From assembly GCF_021347895.1 (NCBI RefSeq), contig NC_067113.1, positions 5,128,251 to 5,192,250 on the forward strand: a stretch of 64,000 nucleotides of DNA. Reading direction: 5' to 3'. The stretch is from Acanthochromis polyacanthus (lineage: Eukaryota > Chordata > Actinopteri > Pomacentridae). Numbering within the stretch: position 1 is the stretch's first letter; each line of letters starts with the position of its first letter. The notes beneath the pieces were generated by a model. That model worked only from the letters and a program-made list of their open reading frames with translations, searched no databases and was not told the origin of the DNA. Both the position numbers and the translations under genes were made by a program. Of this stretch, positions 60,574 through 64,000 are shown in pieces.

Positions 60574-62327
60574 TCACGACTTTGGGGTCACGTCTGTCTC
60601 AGGCAGAATGGTGGAGATGGTCCCAAAGGTTCCATTGACAAGGCCATCCTCCACGTTGAGATTCCTGATCAGCATAACTCTTGCTCCTTCAGCTGCCATT
60701 ATGCTGTCAGGCAAATCTCTCTTGGTGCCTTTGATGTTGGGCACAGGCACCTTCCTGCCGGTAGCGACATCCTTCCTGTAGTCCTGGCCGCTATTTTGAC
60801 GTCCCTTTAAGCAGGGAGGCCACGGTGGCTGCGTTGTGACCATCTACCTGCTTGTTGGTGGCAAAGACGTGTAGCGTTCCTGGCGGGCAATCTTTGCCGT
60901 CAGAGACGGCTCTCATGAGCAAGCCTCTGTCCGCAGCGCACAGAGGATCTTGCTTGCGCTTGACACGCAGTCGATTGAGGAGTTCGGCGAACGCTCGGTC
61001 ATCCTTCTGGCGCATGATCTCTGTGAGGTTGACCATGGTGAAGCGCTCTCTCCAGAGATCAAACTCTGTCTCCTCGTAGACACAGAGCGGCTTGGCTCTG
61101 CCCAGCGGCAGCAGCTGGTAAAAGTCACCGACTGCAAGAACGGAAATGCCGCCAAAAGGTTTCGGTTTCTTTGAGCTGCTGGAATCGCCAGTTGACATAG
61201 GCAAATAGCTTCTTGAAAACCATGGAAATCTCATCAACGATGAGAATTTCCACCGAAGACAAAGTTGCTCTAAGTTCATCAAGTGCATTGCCCAGGCCCT
61301 GTTACGGCGGCTCCAGGGACCTGGGAAGCTTAAGGACAGAGTGCAATGTTTTGCCTGCGATGTTAAAGGCTGCCGTGCCCGTGAAGGTCGTCAGAAGGTC
61401 AGGGGGCTGGGACATGTCAGCTGCGTCCCGGAATCTCGGGAGCTGCCGCAGAATCTGTTTGCTTCCTCATTGAATGCACTTGATTACGTGGGACTTACCA
61501 CAACCAGCTCCACCAGAGACAAAGTAGTGGAACGGTTCTGGATCTTGGCCCACACCGCCGAAGGCACCACTGGGCGCACAGCGTAGAAGACGCACGCCTG
61601 GGTCTCGTTCAGACTCTGAAACATCTTGCGGACAAAGTCTGGACTTAACTGAGGCACCTCGATTCAGGTCTTCAAAGTCGGGCACGGCATCTTCATCCTG
61701 CTCCTCAAGGATCTTTTCACGGAGCTCAAGACACTCCTGCCGTTCCGCCTCAACCTCGGGTGCGAACGTGTTCCAAGCATTGAGGACCGGGCCGTTCTGG
61801 AGTGCCTTATCCATGCCTGCACCTCATCCCTCGAAACGCTTCCTGTTGTGGTCCACAATGTTCTTGACGTTGCGTCGGGAGTCGTACGAGGTGTGACCCC
61901 CGTCGTTGAGTTTGTTGTCAGATCGGTGGGGGAGGTACAGCTTTAGTAGTTGTCTGAAACGTTTCTCTGGCGCCTTGGTCTCAGAGAAGCGTGCATATCG
62001 AATGACTGCTGGTTTTCCGGCTGTCCTCTTGGCAATATATCCTTTATCAGCCAAAAGAGCAATGGCACTGGGGCCCTGTGCTTGTTTGACGTAGACTACC
62101 CGGTAGTCTGATGCAAACTCAGCCAGGCACATCCACTGTAACTCGAGAGTCTTTGGTCTGAACAGGTACTTCTCAGGTACCCCCAACATCCAGACCTCTT
62201 CAGACTCAGGTGCCATGTCCTTCAGGCGACTCATAGGAAGACTCATCTTCATGGCTTCCTCGTCTGTCGAGAGAAAAATCACAGACCGCGAGCACTTTTT
62301 CAGGGGCAAGCTGCACGTGCGAGCCAC
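60574..62327 (-). pseudogene. Helitron PIF1-type helicase region, frameshifted
   Basis: Piece 62327-61824 is the Rep-helicase connector (PMSRLKDMAPESEEVWMLGV). After an in-frame stop, 61814-61467 ends with the Walker A motif FVSGGAGCGKSHVIK (about 61475-61520). In 61288-60791 comes the Walker B-like [17 protein letters not shown] (about 61110-61160) and a [10 protein letters not shown] block. Piece 60843-60574 has LNVEDGLVNGTFGTIS (helicase motif region also present in the copy at 1-1230). Final helicase motifs V/VI are missing before the endonuclease, so there is an internal deletion. Confidence 0.85.
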
Positions 62328-62340
62328 TGCCTCCTGGGCG

Positions 62341-63925
62341 CTAGTTGAAGTCAGATTCTCTCCTGGTCTTCACAACAGAGTTCAGGATCTCGGTCATCTC
62401 GTGCTCCGGCTTGGTGATGTATGACATCATGTACATGGCACAGCAGTACTCGTCCAGGACGTACTGGATGTCCATGTTTGCGTTCCAAGCGCGGAGAAGG
62501 TCTGGGTTATACGCGTTAACCCAACATCGTTCGGCTGCCGCTTCAGCATGACCACGCTCCCGCTTGTCAGATTTTCGGCGCACTTCATATAGGCGTCGTG
62601 TTCCAAGTCGCATCGACGGAGGAGATCTGACAAGCTCTCAAAGGAGGCCTTCGGATCCATGAGGAGCTCTCTCAGGTGCCGAAGCTTTTCCTTTGCTTCC
62701 CTTTGCTGCCGACGGATCTGCTCCCTCCGTTCCTTCATCACCTCTTCCTGGTCTTGACCATCTTCCATTTCCACATCGGCAGCAAAGGGCTCCGTGATCC
62801 AGGTGATATCAAACGGCAGCTTGGGGAAGCCATAACGACACACACGTTTCCCTTTCGGCAAGAGCCGGTGTGGCTCCTGCTGTGTACCTGAACCTCCGAG
62901 ACGATTTTGTGGAGCTCCGGGTCCTTCTCGGGGTCAGGCATCTGGCAGGAAATGTGGCGGTCAATGAACCTGCATACGGTGTGGTCCAAGTCCTCGCCGT
63001 ACACAGGGGCGTCTTTGACCCACACTAGCATGTGAATGTGTGGGCTTCCGCGGGCCTGAAATTCAACGCGGTAAAAATAATCCTCCACCTCGCCGATCGG
63101 CCGCGCTGGTGAGAGGATCAACTTTGCCATAAGGGCATCCACGCGTTTTTCAAACATGCGCATTACGGTGACAGGGTTACTGCGCAAAATGTCACACTTG
63201 GCTTTCCAGTCCAGTTCGGAAAAGTCACCAAGTGTTTGTCCTTGCTGAGATTTGATGACCCCAATTATTTCAGGCCATCTCATCTCAGCTGCCGAAAAAG
63301 TCAAAAAGAACGTCGGTTTGCCGAGTTGCCTGAGCATAGCATGCAAATCTCTCAGGCTTTTATTCCAATATGCGGTGTGCCTCTCAGAGGCTGCATAAAT
63401 CGCATGGCCTCTTTGGCCTGAATTAATCTCTCCACCTCCTCTTTGTCCTGGAGCATGGAGTTTTTGATGGCACGCCCGTCTTTTGTGCGCATCTTTCCTT
63501 TGCGCATTTGTATCGACATACTTCCTCTCGCGAGGTTCGTCTCCGTTACAAACTGCGCAAAGAAAAGGTAAGTTGGTCCTCGGCAAACCGCGTGTCTGCC
63601 CCGAAAAGCCTGGCGTTAAAGTATCTGCTGGGTGAAAGTTGATGGGACGGTCTTCATCCAGCGTGTTCTCTCCCGTGGGAAACTGCACAGGGAACGCCAT
63701 GGCTTCCAGTTTGGGGATTGCAAAAAATCCCACAGGTTTGTTGCCTTGGGCGGGGCAACGCTGAAAATGCCATCTCCATAGGAAAGGATTTCCTGCGCAA
63801 TGTCTGGTGGCTGCATGCAGGTGTCCAGAGCAAGTCCAGGTCTTAGCTCCTCCTGCTGTTCGGTGGGTGTCTGCAGCTAAATTGGTCTGGTAGCTGTCAG
63901 ACACTTGTAGCAGCTCTTGGTCCAA
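62341..63925 (-). pseudogene. Helitron Rep (HUH-Y2 nuclease) region, frameshifted
   Basis: The frame 63925-62738 contains the Helitron-like N domain (LGKPTFFLTFSAAEMRWPEI, about 63290-63350) and the HUH metal-binding motif in RGSPHIHMLVWV (about 63025-63060). After frame changes the 62613-62341 piece carries the tyrosine motif [13 protein letters not shown] (about 62405-62445), with two Tyr four residues apart as in Helitron Y2 nucleases. Rep nicks and joins single strands during rolling-circle transposition. The catalytic residues are still readable though the frame is broken. Confidence 0.88.
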
Positions 63926-64000
63926 GATGTCTTCTCCCCACTGGGCAGCATCTGCCGTGCTGAGAGTCTATGTCGTCAGCAGACTCCTCCAAGAGGGTTT

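Larger units (their letters stand above)
59474..64000 (-). mobile_element. Helentron (Helitron with endonuclease), minus strand, running off the window
   Basis: From the window end leftward come the Helitron Rep domain, PIF1-type helicase and an EEP endonuclease, the order found in Helentron RepHel proteins. The frame changes at several points (near 62740-62860, 62600, 62335, 61300, 60840, 60200), plus an in-frame stop near 61822, so the protein is broken. Terminal structures were not identified. The sequence is clearly different from the copy at 1-1230. Confidence 0.88.

Overview
This window looks like a stretch of teleost fish genome. The signs are fish-type L2 and tRNA-SINE repeats, several Tc1-like transposons, Helentron-type Helitrons carrying an endonuclease, long CA/TG and minisatellite tracts, and a split gene with GT-AG introns. 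There is no prokaryotic gene organisation. Most of the DNA is transposable elements, many nested and decayed; one locus (about 35.7-48.4 kb) looks like a spliced host-type gene.

Layout. 0-1.2 kb: 3' part of a Helentron (PIF1-type helicase fused to an endonuclease). 1.27-2.35 kb: a solo LTR, then a MITE with long terminal inverted repeats and a telomere-like core. 3.0-6.5 kb: a decayed hAT transposon (minus strand) invaded by an LTR and by a tRNA-derived SINE. 6.5-12.8 kb: mostly unassigned, with a Tc1 relic and a LINE reverse-transcriptase relic. 12.8-14.8 kb: a complete but inactive Tc1-like element abutting a second MITE with a CCCTAA core. 15.0-15.4 kb: another Tc1 relic. About 16.2-26.5 kb: one L2-type LINE (ORF1 with an SGNH esterase-like domain; ORF2 with endonuclease and reverse transcriptase). 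It is split by an unusual 3.4-kb terminal-inverted-repeat element full of CATTACCGTAATG motifs, a TA microsatellite and a 1.6-kb Tc1-like element. 26.9-30.1 kb: duplications and a long LTR-like repeat with an inverted fragment. 30.3-33.4 kb: a 121-bp tandem satellite split by 2.15 kb of other DNA.

34.8-48.4 kb: GC- and CpG-rich tandem repeats, followed by a plus-strand gene with at least 12 inferred exons. It encodes acidic/serine-rich N-terminal segments, two zinc-finger-like motifs, a tyrosine-recombinase-like (Crypton-type) core and a C-terminal Myb/SANT-like domain. A 1.1-kb block with two phase-0 exons is tandemly duplicated, and one copy carries a 27-bp micro-inversion. The long exon has a frameshift. 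Two Tc1-like elements sit in the first recognised intron; one is almost identical to the copy in the LINE and shares its frameshift. 48.5-50.1 kb: a 31-bp minisatellite and a triplicated unit, possibly in the 3' UTR.

50.7-56.6 kb: a minus-strand LTR retroelement reduced to gag, protease, integrase C-terminus and LTR. 59.5 kb to the window end: a second Helentron on the minus strand (HUH/Y2 Rep, PIF1 helicase, endonuclease) broken by frameshifts.

Functionally, most elements here are independent parasites. The recombinase-like gene is the only locus whose splice signals and reading frame seem to be maintained, and it is the best candidate for something under-described.
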